Assembly (NCBI GenBank): GCA_027382625.1
Contig: JAJKFJ010022319.1
Span: 62,001 to 126,000, forward strand
Reading direction: 5' to 3'
DNA from: Tetmemena sp. SeJ-2015
Taxonomy: Eukaryota > Ciliophora > Spirotrichea > Sporadotrichida > Oxytrichidae
DNA: 64,000 nt
Position 1 is the first letter of the stretch, and every line of letters begins with the position of its first letter. Shown in pieces: positions 1 through 9,999 of the stretch. The position numbers and the translations under genes are program-made. Below the pieces are notes generated by a model that made no database searches, was not told where the DNA came from, and worked only from the letters and a program-made list of their open reading frames with translations.

Positions 1-420
1 ATCGATATCTATAACACTTGAGAGAGTCTTAGGAACTATGTCAAGCGAGTCATTAGACTTGCGATCAAGACTAGAGTTTCTTAGAATGCTCTCTGCATTT
101 TAATTAAATCCGATTCTTGAAATATTCTGAGGGGATTTTTAAGGGTTACTTTTTAATATCTTAAGTGCTTTGGAGACCTTGGTCTTTGTTCTTGACCTGA
201 GGATTGAGATAAGTAATTTTCTTACTTCTCCCAATACTCTTAAATAAGAATGGTAACAAAATAGTTTAATTCTTGGAGAAATAGTATCCTGAATGTAATT
301 AAAAATGAGATTTGAATTGCGTTGAGAGATGAGATGGCTGTAAGGTTGGAGGGACTAGTCTAGAATAAAGTGCTATCTCTACTGGGGAGGAAGTCTGTTG
401 AAATTGTCTGACTAATTCAT
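1..420 (-). CDS. Unrecognised protein, N-terminal part, cut by window edge
   Basis: Read on the minus strand with TAA/TAG as Gln, an ATG at 420 opens a frame that runs about 140 codons to base 1 without a TGA. It begins MNQSDNFNRLPPQQ and later holds a basic stretch around RSRTKTKVSKALK and a Ser/Asp-rich tail. A GT-AG pair near 190-220 could be an intron, but removing it breaks the frame, so I read through it. I recognise no domain. The C-terminus lies beyond the left edge. Confidence 0.6.
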
Positions 421-1167
421 AATATTATCATGTCCACTACTCCCTCAAAATTCACGAAACTCTTTAGGTAGTCTTTTATCTCAACTGGCTCACCAGATAA
501 ATTCAACTACTGCTGCTATTTAGTATTTTAGGAATACTATTTGGTTATGCTGATCTGCCCATTTGCAAAAAAATTATTGTATGTGGGAAAAAGATCAATT
601 TAAAATAGAAATATTTTTTAATTGATTTATAACAATTAAATAAAATGCATCAGAGTTGAAGGAGGCTAGAGTCTTTTTAAAAGTAAGAGCAGTTTAGTTT
701 ATAAAAATTCATTAAAACTGGTATCATTTCCAAAATATATTTAATATATATTTGAAAAATTTTATTGGAAAGCAAAATTAAAGAAATATATTTCTAAAAT
801 TTTAGATAATTTGGAACCTTTAAGAACTTTTGGCATTTTAGATAAAGAAAATTAAATTCCTTTTGAGATAGAAGGCTAGAATAACACTATCCTCCATTTA
901 ACCTAGTGGCGTTGGTAATAAATTTTAATGTATTTTTTTAAAAAGCAAATGCAAGAGATGTTAGAAATCAAAGTATCTAATTGATAAAAGTAAATCTCTT
1001 TAAAAATTTTTCTCATTTTCATAGTTAAATTCTCGATAACATTTCTTCTTGATTATACCTTTAAGGATTAAAATGATATGATTTAAATTCTAACTCTCAC
1101 TGTATTAAAATATTTGAATTAATTTATTTATATATTATGGAAAGCTTTTCTTTGAAAGATCTTTGAC
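421..1167. other. AT-rich stretch without a gene
   Basis: Very AT-rich, with many short homopolymer and TTTAAA-like runs and TGA in all frames. I see no coding signal, repeat or RNA gene here. It presumably holds the spacers between two macronuclear-destined loci. Confidence 0.5.
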
Positions 1168-1620
1168 TCAGGACTAGATTTTGGATTAGTAAAGTAATCT
1201 CTGGGGCGTTTAGTTAATGCTGGAGAGAAACTCCGGCTTTTTGTATTTGACGTATTTCTTGTCCTATTAAGAAAAGTTTTTGTAAAAGTAAGTTAGAAAA
1301 ATTATTGAGGGTAATTATATCTTACAGGTGATAATGAAGGCAATAAAATGGGATTTGGATTTGGTGGTTGCATATCCCCAACTTTATAAAAATAACTATA
1401 ATTTGTTGTATACTTTGTTAGCATCTCTCTTTGAGAAGAAAGTGTCGTTAAGTGATAGTTATGGTTGGCTTAGTAGTAGATTGTTGTAGTGGCCTTGCTG
1501 AGAGGAGTGTCAATTCTTTTAGTTAGATAGAGAGTGAGGAGATAGGATTGCTGAATGCTTGAATTCCTCTAGCTAGGTGACCATTTCATTGTAATTGGCT
1601 CTAAGTTTTAATCTGTTCAT
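1168..1620 (-). CDS. Small protein of unknown function
   Basis: An ATG at 1620 opens MNRLKLRANYNEMVTQLEEF. After a frame change near 1510 the reading continues through a Thr/Ser-rich stretch, then GDMQPPNPNPILLPSLSP, and across a GTAAG...AATAG intron (about 1268-1329) into DKKYVKYKKPEFLSS and a TGA at 1168-1170. The change at about 1510 is probably a tiny IES that I did not resolve. Product about 140 aa, hydrophilic, no membrane segment or known domain. It lies just downstream of the next minus-strand gene, which stops at 1773. Confidence 0.5.
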
Positions 1621-1772
1621 TAGGATTTTTCACTACTTTTATATTTATTACTTTTTTAATTTCCATTTAAACATATTTCAGACTTTTAAAAAATTTCACA
1701 TAACTCTAAAGTTTAAATCGTGAGGGTATTCATGTGATTTATAATGTTCCATTTAAATTGGATGTTGATGAT

Positions 1773-2720
1773 TCAAGAATCAGAATCTTCATCACTGCTG
1801 TTTTATGACAAACTCGCTGTCTATTTGTACTTCTTTCTAAAAAAATTTAAATCCCAAATTTTAAATTTTAATTAAAAATTTTTTAAAATTTTAAATGTAA
1901 AGTAAATCTTTCTTTAAATTGTAATAAAAAGCTAAGTTTATAATTTAATCATACTATTTAAAGTTATAAAAAAAAAAATTTTGGATTTGAAGATTATTTA
2001 TATTTGAATTGAGTAATTCTTTGAAGTCTTGATATTTTGATTGTTAGTGGTATTTTCATCATCATCAGAAGTATTTGGATCTACTTCTATGTTAATATTG
2101 GATATCTCTGCCTCATCGTCTTCATCTTCCCTTCCTCCTCCTCTTCTTCCACTTCATAAGATATCTTTGGCAAATCCATCGTCCAATAAATATATAATCC
2201 AATCAGTTCTTGCCTGTCTGTCATCTTTCAGCCGCTTAAGAATGGTCTAAGCTTCTTTTGTTTCCTCATCATCTTAAACTGATTCCACTTCAGTATGGTC
2301 AAGGTTAATTTGCTCAGAAGAACAATTATAATAAGTTTAGGGCAAATAACCATCTTGTTTGAATGAAGTCATCTTAGTTTCAAGATTCCGTTTTAGACAA
2401 TCTATTTAATCCAAAATACTCTAAGAAACTTCCTCATTAAAAAAGAGGGTGTCCATTAATTCCTTAAATAAAATTAGCTTGACTTTTTTTAACATATTAA
2501 GCATATTATTTCATTAAGCTAATATTTATCTCCCAAAAAATTAATTGCTGATAGGGTCTGTCTTAATATCTTGCTGATTTTCAGTTTAGTAATTAGCTTA
2601 ATTACTTTCTTAAATTAAATTCTAAATCTTAACATATCCTTATGTTTTCTACACTGTCTAGATGGCGGATTTCTCATAAGGCTTTGTTGATTTGAGAATA
2701 TAAAAATTTATAAAAATAAT
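1773..2720 (-). CDS. Hypothetical acidic protein
   Basis: The minus-strand frame starts near MRNPPSRQCRKHKDMLRF (about 2690). It runs through a basic amphipathic stretch (IQFKKVIKLITKLKI), a 17-bp IES (2502-2518) and MDTLFFNEEVSQSILDQID. An acidic region follows at about 2040-2140 (Glu run, then DEAEISNINIEVDPNTSDDD), then an AT-rich gap at about 1840-2000 that is an intron or IES. It ends ...QNSSDEDSDS at TGA 1773-1775. One further frame change sits in the Glu/Asp run, where GGAAG is tandemly repeated. The block at 2840-3960 may be the 5' half of the same gene. No family recognised. Confidence 0.55.
2502..2518 (-). other. Short IES, pointer CTTAAT
   Basis: CTTAAT (minus strand) is repeated 17 bp apart. 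Deleting one copy plus 11 bp joins ...GDKYQLN to MLKKVKLILFKELM in one open frame. Confidence 0.6.
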
Positions 2721-2839
2721 TTTTTAAATCTATATTAATTATGAATATTTTTGTTGTTCCTTTTAACTTTATTAAATAAATATCTTGATATAATTAATCC
2801 TAATTAAAAAATAAAACTTAATTCATAAGTTGATTAAGC

Positions 2840-3960
2840 CTCGGGATAATTATTTATTTCTCTAGACTAGATGGGACTTTGTTAATTTCTATCTTAGTTG
2901 AGATTTATTTCGTTTTGAGGAAGTGTTTGTTGGATAATTTGATTGGGCTATTCATCGATTGTCTTTTAATTAGTTTGAACTGAGTGATGCTAATTCTATT
3001 AAGTGTTCTAGTTAATTAAATTGTTCCTGTTTCTATATTTGTATTTCTTACTGTTTTTAATGAAGCTGAGAAGCATTATGCTATGTTTTTGAAGTTGCAA
3101 TTTGAGGATTTTTGATTGACTTGAGTTGGTGGAATTACTCTTTGAAGCTATCAATTTACTTGCTTTTGAGATCAAAGTGGTGGTGGCCTCTTGCATTTGG
3201 AATTGGATTCTTAAATAACTTGTTTTGCAGATTTTTGAAGTTGAATGGATTATATGTGTGGTCAATTCCTCCTTCAGAGTCACTCGTCCTTTTGCTTTCC
3301 TCACTCAAATCAGAGTTAGAGGAAGAGGATGAAGAAGAGGATGAGATGAGGATCTTATTTTACTCTTCTTAACTTGCTTATTTACGTTGTTCAATACGTT
3401 TCTGGACCCTTTTGGTCTAGAAGCATTGAGTTGGTCCTCATACTAAAATACACACATATTAAAGGTACTAGTTTTTTAAATCTGTCTTTATAGCATTCAA
3501 CTCTTGGCCTATGGTGTTGCTCATAACTGATGACTAGCTTCTCCTCAGTTTTTAGTTAGAGCCAGTCTTTAACCTGATAATTACTCTGAGACTGTTTATG
3601 AAGAACTAGCAGCCATAAGATCTTCGAGATTAGAGAGTATATTGTTGGGACCATTCTTATTGTTAGGGAAGATGTTTATGTGTTTTGCTTTGGAAGTATG
3701 TTGTTGTCTTAGTTATGAATTTGTTTGGGTTTCCTTTGATTTCTAGATCTTTTCTCTCCCTAGATAGATCTATCTGGGATTGGTATTTCTTATCTTCCAA
3801 GGGACTGTTGCTGTTTCTTAATCGATGTTGGGATTCCTTTTGCTCTTCAAAATTGGGAATGTGATTAATAGTCATGAGGTTGATCAAGTCTGCCGAGAGT
3901 TTCTACTTAACCTAGCTCAAACCGTTGTTTGTAGGTAAGTTCTCTTTTCTTCTATGAAGG
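2840..3960 (-). CDS. Ser/Gln-rich hypothetical protein, probably MDSs of a larger gene
   Basis: Several long minus-strand frames open only with TAA/TAG as Gln: NNGLSQVKQKLSADLINLMT (about 3930-3860), DWLQLKTEEKLVISYEQ (about 3560), an eight-Ser run followed by NSDLSEESKRTSDSEGG (about 3310), and a Gln-rich tail (about 2990-2850). A candidate 26-bp intron (GTACC...TTTAG) lies near 3447-3472. Frame changes between blocks point to unresolved short IESs, so I give only the span. Low-complexity C-terminus, no recognised domain. It may be continuous with the gene ending at 1773. Confidence 0.45.
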
Positions 3961-4168
3961 AGACTAGATACTCCCACTTCTCAAATTAAGAGGAAATTCT
4001 GCGTTGGCTAGCTTATTAGCATGTTACTTTAATAATAAAGCAGACACATATAAATTAAACTCATTGGCTAAACCTCTCTAGTTTCATACTCTTCATAGTT
4101 ATATAAACCATAGAATCATCATAAATCTATTTACAATATTAAAATCAATCACACCTAATTTAAATTAA

Positions 4169-6999
4169 TCAAACAAAATATTTATATATTTATAATTAAT
4201 AAAATGCAATTAAAACAAAATAGACAATAGCAAATTAAAATTTAAAAAATAGCATATGTTATTGAATATAGTTGATAGATGAATAGGCAGCACTTTGGTA
4301 TTGAGAATTGACTGGAGGAGTAGGATTTTGTTGTACCTATAGAATTAAATAAAAATGAATCTTACCGTAGAGTGATATGCAGTGGTTTGCTGAGATAAAC
4401 TTTTAGCTTGCTGCTGGGCTATTTGCTGTTACTGAATTAAAAAGAGTTAAGCTTTAAACTTATGAAGTTAGAGCTTGCACCTAAGCATCCAGATAACAAT
4501 TTATAAATATATGATTGGTTATCTAAGTTTGCTAAGCTATAAAGTATTACAATGATCTTGGAGAAGCATGAATATGCTCTAGCCCTTGAGGCTTTGTCTA
4601 CTCATTTTCATTTTGATCTTACAAAGAAGAATCTTGATTAGGGGCATAGTCATTTTATCTTTGTCCTAGAGCTTTGGATGACCTAGACCTTGAGTTACTT
4701 TAATGACTGTGAAGGATTTATTGAATTTAAACCTATTAGGAGATTCATAAATTTCACATTTTATTATGGAAACAATTTTGTAAATTAATTAAATGAAAAA
4801 AGATTCTAAGTTCATCTCTGTTTAAATTGAGTAAGTTCAAGTTATCTTTAGTAAGAGGCACTACACTATTCTGGTTTTCATTAAGTTGTTACTTTTCAAT
4901 GATTTGTGCTCTCTTCTTACTGAGGCTGTTTCTAGACCTATTAGGATTAGATGAAGATGCATTTGAATTATTAGATGATTTATACTTGTGAGCTGAAGAT
5001 TCAATATTTTGAAGCTCTATTGATTCTCTAGGATGAAGGATTTATCACAAATTTCTAAGGCTAAGGAGCTTCAGAAGAATATGTCTCCTCATATTATAAA
5101 ATATTTAAAATTTATTTCCTCATTCTAATTTACATTAACTTAATAGGCATCTTTTGATTTAAGTTATCCGTCTAAATGTTACCCTTTCTCATTTGAAGAT
5201 GCTATTTATCGTTGAGATATTAATCTTTTCCCTTGGCTGTTCTTGATCTTAATTTTTGTTTCCTCCTTGGTTTCTTTTAAAACAGGCTCCTTTGTAATAC
5301 CTGAAAGATACTCGTGGATTTCATACTCTCCACATTTCTGCATGTTACTAAGCTCAAAGGGCTTAAATTGAAGCTATGCTTCTCTATTTATTACCTGCTT
5401 ATGATAAAGCATCTTCCAAGTCCCAGGGTTAAAAGTCACTTTGTAGAATTAAGGATACTTTCCTGGATAGAAACTTATCACAAGAAAAGCAATATCAGTT
5501 TCAGAAAGAGAGATCTTTCCATATTTTTAAAAATTCCTGCACAGAATCAATCGATTCAAAGCTGACCAAACATACATGCAGTTTACATCTTAAACGCCAA
5601 ATAACCAAAGTCCCACTATTGGGGTATTCAGTACTTCTTATTCATTAGGCATAAGGGGAAATACTCTAGAGTCAAGGTCTTTGCTTAGAAAGCCTGATGC
5701 CATTTTGAAGGATCCGAAAAAAGTTTGTCTTGATGCTCTTTTTGTCTTCAGCAGATTATTTACCCAATAAAAGCTACTTAAAGGAGTAGATACTATGGTT
5801 ACTTTAGGAATTTGTACTAGTTCGTAAGTTAAATCAGGAATTAGCCAATTCAATCCAATTAGGAGCTTTTGTCTAGCTTGATCTGCTAAGAAGGATAAAA
5901 CGATGCGAGAGGAATCTAAAATTGTAAGTTGCTGCGTTTCAGCTTCAAAAGAAAGCTTAGTCTTAAAAATAAAAAAGTCGAATGATGAATGGTTGAAGCC
6001 TTTTACTCTAAGGCCTCTTACATTTCTGCTTGATAGTATTTTTCATCACAATTAACGTTCTTAACTCGCTTATTTATGTCGTTCATAATTGAGGAAAGCT
6101 AATCCTTGGAAAGTCTTGTAGATCTATCATCTCCTACTACTGACTTGCAAAAATATTTGACTCCATACTTGCATTGATTATTTATATCCAACCTAATTAA
6201 TGGTAAAGACAAAGTTTAACTTACTTAACGAAATAATTCAAGGACTGCATAAAACAATCACTGCTTAAATTCAACAAAGAACTACTCTTGGTGTTATATT
6301 CTATTTTAAACTCTATGCTTCCCTCAAACCTTTCTTACTTGGCTTCTTTCAATTGTGTTTGAATACAAAGAGACCAAATTTAGCTTAATAGCTTTAGAAT
6401 CTAAGAAATTTTAAAATTGTCTTTATTTAAAATGTTCTTGAGAATGTTGAATGAAATTTTATCCACCTTCTTATCTGGATATAAACAAAGAATTAAGAAA
6501 GATCATCAGGCTTGAAGAAGTTACAAGTAATTAAAACAAATATTAGTTAAATAAATTATTATAACTGCTTTTTTGAGATGGTAAACTTGTATTGGTTTAG
6601 TAAATGCCTCTATTAGCTTATCTTTAGAACTGATTGTTGCGTTATTCCTTTCAGTTTAGTTAGCAGCTCTCTTTTTAATGTTATCTTTGTGCTCTCTTTA
6701 ATCTTGTTTAATTTTTGATTTGATATCATTTTAGACTTAGATGTTTGACATTGGATCTTGCGCCCGCAGCTAATGATTTTTAAATATGTTACTATTTAGT
6801 TCGTTGATCTAGGGCTATTTAGCAATAATATTATGCTTATCTTAGTCATTACCCATCATATCCATCTTTTTGTAAATAATTTAACATAAAGTTTAAATTT
6901 TGTTAATCTATTAGACGATGCCTGCCTTATTTTAGTGTCTCTCTTGATATTTAGCAGAGTAAAATTCGTTCATTATCTTAAGATATACTTATTTAAATT
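4169..6999 (-). CDS. Large hypothetical protein, ~800 aa
   Basis: ATG at 6999 opens MNEFYSAKYQERHQNKAG. After a 30-bp IES the frame passes a polar segment to about 6560. An unresolved IES/intron follows, then CLYPDKKVDKISFNILKNIL. A 32-bp GTAAG...AATTAG intron (about 6195-6226) precedes YGVKYFCKSVVGDDRSTRL. A globular block at about 5980-5290 includes LNTPIVGLWLFGV and CMYVWSALNRLILCRN. The C-terminal third is Ser/Gln/Asn-rich and ends at TGA 4169-4171. Two GT-AG introns lie near 4321-4349 and 4437-4464. The GLWLFGV...WSAL context faintly recalls the STIL centriole-protein N-terminal region, but that is only an impression. Confidence 0.65.
4747..4806 (-). other. IES, pointer GAATCT
   Basis: GAATCT (minus strand) at both ends, 60 bp apart, surrounding an AT-rich insert that contains an in-frame TGA. 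Deletion joins RDELRIS to QQVQIQQILH in frame. Confidence 0.7.
6874..6903 (-). other. IES, pointer ACAAA
   Basis: A 30-bp AT-rich insert between two ACAAA copies (minus strand). Deletion joins GIVQQINK to KMDMMGNDQ in frame. Confidence 0.65.
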
Positions 7000-7079
7000 T
7001 AAATTCTCAAAAATTCATTATAAAACCTTAAAAGATAAGTAGTTACTTTCAGTTTAAATTTGATTACTTAAATAATATA

Positions 7080-7440
7080 ATGGTATTTTTCTAAAACAGT
7101 CAATATAGCAAAGCACTAGTTAGCTTGATAGCATTAATTGCCCTATTTGAAATTAGCAACTGCTAATATTTAAATAATATTTTTAATAAGGACTTGCGTG
7201 CGTGGTAGCGATGAGGCATGCTATTGATTCGGACCTAGATACTGCTGCGCATATGTGAACATAAAGAACGATGATGAATAAGTGAGGGGATATTTTTGCG
7301 CAGACAAAGCTTACGGAGGGGACTACGATGAGTACGGCTACTCGGGCTCTATCACATGCCTGAACGCAAACAGAATGCAAGTATCATTCATAGGCATAGC
7401 TTTAATTAGCCTCTTTTATATAGTGGGGATGATAGAATGA
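7080..7440 (+). CDS. Small secreted or GPI-anchored cysteine-containing surface protein
   Basis: ATG at 7080 starts a frame whose residues 12-25 form a clear signal peptide (KALVSLIALIALFE). A 34-bp IES (pointer TGC) and a 24-bp IES (pointer TGCT, containing the only in-frame TGA) then interrupt it. With both removed the frame runs through EACCAYVN, GYFCADKAYGGDYDEYGYSG and ITCLN, and ends in a hydrophobic tail VSFIGIALISLFYIVGMIE at TGA 7438-7440. Mature part about 55 aa with five or six Cys. A signal peptide plus a hydrophobic tail with almost no cytoplasmic residues fits a GPI-anchored coat protein. It is divergent from the gene starting at 6999. No family recognised. Confidence 0.7.
7161..7194 (+). 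other. IES, pointer TGC
   Basis: A 34-bp AT-rich insert between TGC copies, just after the signal peptide. Deletion places ...ISNC in frame with VRGSDEAC. The three-base pointer is short, so the exact edge may shift. Confidence 0.55.
7219..7242 (+). other. IES, pointer TGCT
   Basis: A 24-bp insert flanked by TGCT and holding an in-frame TGA. Deletion gives EACCAYVNIK with the frame kept. Confidence 0.65.
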
Positions 7441-7598
7441 GATTAACCTTTCACTCAAACCACTAACTAATATTAACAATAAACAAACATAATATCCGTG
7501 AAGATGGATTAAGTTAGGTTTCATATATTTTAGTTTGTAATTTATTTCATTATTAATATAATAATAAGTTCATATCCTTTTCTTATAAGTCCTCCCAC

Positions 7599-9617
7599 TC
7601 ACTTTTAATCGTTTTCATGACTTATTCTCTCTTCGAGTTTCGTTAGAAACTAGCCAATTAAAACATAAATTTGGGTAGGCTATTTATCAAGGGGCTATGA
7701 AAGAACTATTGAAGAGCCGTTTAAGTTAAGATTTGTGCTGTTTATTATTGCAGAAGCATTGTTATGAATAGCTTATATTCCTCCGTTTCTTGTCATCAAT
7801 ACTAGTTTATCATGAATCTTAGATTTCTTTTTCTTGTTAATAAATAAGAAAAGATAAAAACTTGTTTGATGTCATTGAGGTCCTGTTATTGATAAGTGCT
7901 GAAGTTTTGGAAGCTGCCGTGGTGCCTATGCTAGTGCTTGACTAATCCTAACTTCCCAAATTATAGTTGAACTCTTACATCTTAACTGCTTGTTTTGAAA
8001 ATTTTCTTTCTCCTATGCTAGTATTTGAAATATAGCAATAAATAAATTAAAAATGCTCTTATCAGGAGATGAGTTACTTTGATTTATATTCTATGATGAA
8101 CTTGTTTCATCTGCTGTAGTTTTCAAGTTTGAGCTACTCTCATCCTAACTCTTCCTTACATCATTCTTAGGGTTGTGAAATGTGAAGAAATACTGGTCTT
8201 CGTTATTACTTGATAATGATCTTTGCTTATTTTTCAAGTATTACTATTGCAAATGAGCTTCTAAATTCATATTAACTTTTTCAAATATTAAGATAATAAT
8301 TTTTTCTAACTAGTTTCCAGCAGATCCGGGTGCCAAAGAAGTATGAATAGAAGAATTATTGAGATTAACTTTGTTTTAAAGATTGAGATTCTTTTGAGGA
8401 GTAGTGAAGACGTCTTTGAGTTTCTAGAGTTTCATAATTTTTGGCTTTGCTTTGTTAGTTTCAACTCTGAAGTTTTAAGCAGCTAAAATAGCTTCTTGCT
8501 GTCTTTCCCTTGAGTCATTAGTGCTTTGGTGTATCTATTATTCAGTGATGAATTGGGAGTCTCTGCTAGCTATTGCTCTTTTGTTGATGATTTAAATTTA
8601 GGTGCCAGCTGTAGCTTGATGTGATCTGTTGTACTGTGACTGCTGTTGTTATTAGACTTGTTCAGCATTCAAGGACTAGGCTTTTCTCCTTGCTTGAGCA
8701 GTTGGTTGAATTAGAATCATAAATCAAGTTAGTTTTGTTACGGCTCTTCTAAGAAGCAGTGATTTGAGTGCCTTCATTTTCTTTGATGGGTTCAAGGATA
8801 AGCCTTTACTTTACTCCAGTTGAAGGACCTGATAATTGGAAGTCATTTACATACGTCAACTAAGTGTTCAGACCATTAGAATTATAATAATAAATTTTGT
8901 TATAAGACCAGTATCATAGCCAACTCTTATTCTCTATTCGTTTTAAACAGTATTGTATATATTATTTGGTCCTTAAGGAAAGTGCTAAACACCTCCAGAA
9001 GAAGGATGCAAAGGAATTCTAGATTCAAATGCTATCTACTATAATCTATAATTAATTTATTAAGCTTGTAATAAAAATATTTTAATTCTTTTTCTTAAAT
9101 TGAAATTAATAAATGATTTAAATTAGCTTTAATAGTTTTTTTTTGTAATTCTATAAAATTATTGTGATGAAAAATTGAGATTGAGAAGATATTTGATTTA
9201 TTTATTATCAAAATTAAGGCTTAAATAAATTTTGACAATAGTTGTTAAAATGAAATTTAAAGATTGAGTTATTAAACAAATTATAAGAAGACTACTTTTA
9301 GGGAATGCATTACTTAGAACTCCTCCAGCAGTTCCTAGCTGTTTCCTAAGTGGTCTATCGCTAGATATCATATTCCTAGTAGCATAGCTAGAACTACCAG
9401 GAGCATAGTGCATTTAATTATGTTCAAGTTGATTGGGTAACTGCTGTTGACCATTCATATTATGGTTTTGGATATAAGTGTTTAGGTTTTAGTTAGAATG
9501 AAATTTTCGATTGTTACTTGAAGGACTGAAGAAATTACCGTTTTCATCCAATAAAATATTAATCCTAAGATTGATCGCCTGAAAGCCCTCGCTAATTTTT
9601 AATATACTATTACACAT
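7599..9617 (-). CDS. Gln/Ser-rich hypothetical protein, ~550 aa
   Basis: ATG at 9617 begins MCNSILKISEGFQAINLRI. The frame continues through a Tyr/Ser/Gly-rich N-terminus (MHYAPGSSSYATRNMIS), a 276-bp IES, ESRIPLHPSSGGVQHFPQG, a 35-bp IES, and LTYVNDFQLSGPSTGVKQR. A probable 7-bp micro-IES at 8715-8726 leads into a long Gln-rich segment. The end holds a GTTTTT...AACAAG intron (about 7833-7861) before KKKKSKIHDKLVLMTRNGG, and TGA at 7599-7601. With these removals I find no internal TGA. Mostly disordered-looking; no membrane segment or catalytic motif. Convergent with the small gene at 7080-7440. Confidence 0.75.
8876..8910 (-). other. IES, pointer TGGTCT
   Basis: A 35-bp AT-rich insert between TGGTCT copies (minus strand) that would otherwise bring in a TGA. 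Deletion joins RVGYDTGL to NTQLTYVND in frame. Confidence 0.75.
9033..9308 (-). other. IES of 276 bp, pointer GCATT
   Basis: A strongly AT-rich insert between GCATT copies (minus strand). Deletion joins TAGGVLSNA to FESRIPLHPSS in frame. The standard-code ORF covering 9198-9413 runs straight into this insert. Confidence 0.75.
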
Positions 9618-9999
9618 TTTAGCTTGTATTCAGAAACTCATTGAAGTTGTTTATTCCCAAACAAATATATTTTTCATTTAAAATAAGCATTTATAATTTA
9701 ATAAGATATAACTAAAATTCGTTTTAATTTATATAATAAGTATAAGTTCATAGTTAGCAGCAAAGCAACCTTAAAATAAAAGCTTCAGCTTTCAAAATAA
9801 ATAAAATACTCTCGAATTTGATAAGCAAATACATTCGTTAAAATTATCTCTTAGCAATCTATCATGCAAATTATTTATTCACACACAAAATAGAGACGAA
9901 TGACTTTTAAAAAGTTTAGTGAACTATCTTTTCTAATTCATATAAACTCAGTTTCCAATATAACTTTAACAGCTTTCTAAAGTATTATTTGTTATTCAC

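Noticed and set aside
190..220. GTAAGAAAATTAC...CTCAG as an intron in the first gene
   Set aside because: Ends look right, but removal shifts the frame into an early TGA, while reading through stays open to the window edge.
3008..3304. 98-aa minus ORF starting MRKAKGRVTLKEE
   Set aside because: The neighbouring frame (eight Ser then NSDLSEESKRTSDSEGG) is far more protein-like over the same bases. Only the last part of the ORF frame, read through TAG as Gln, may be coding.
7183..7380. Minus-strand 65-aa ORF
   Set aside because: It is the antisense shadow of the plus-strand surface-protein gene, whose signal peptide, Cys pattern and IES joins fit much better.
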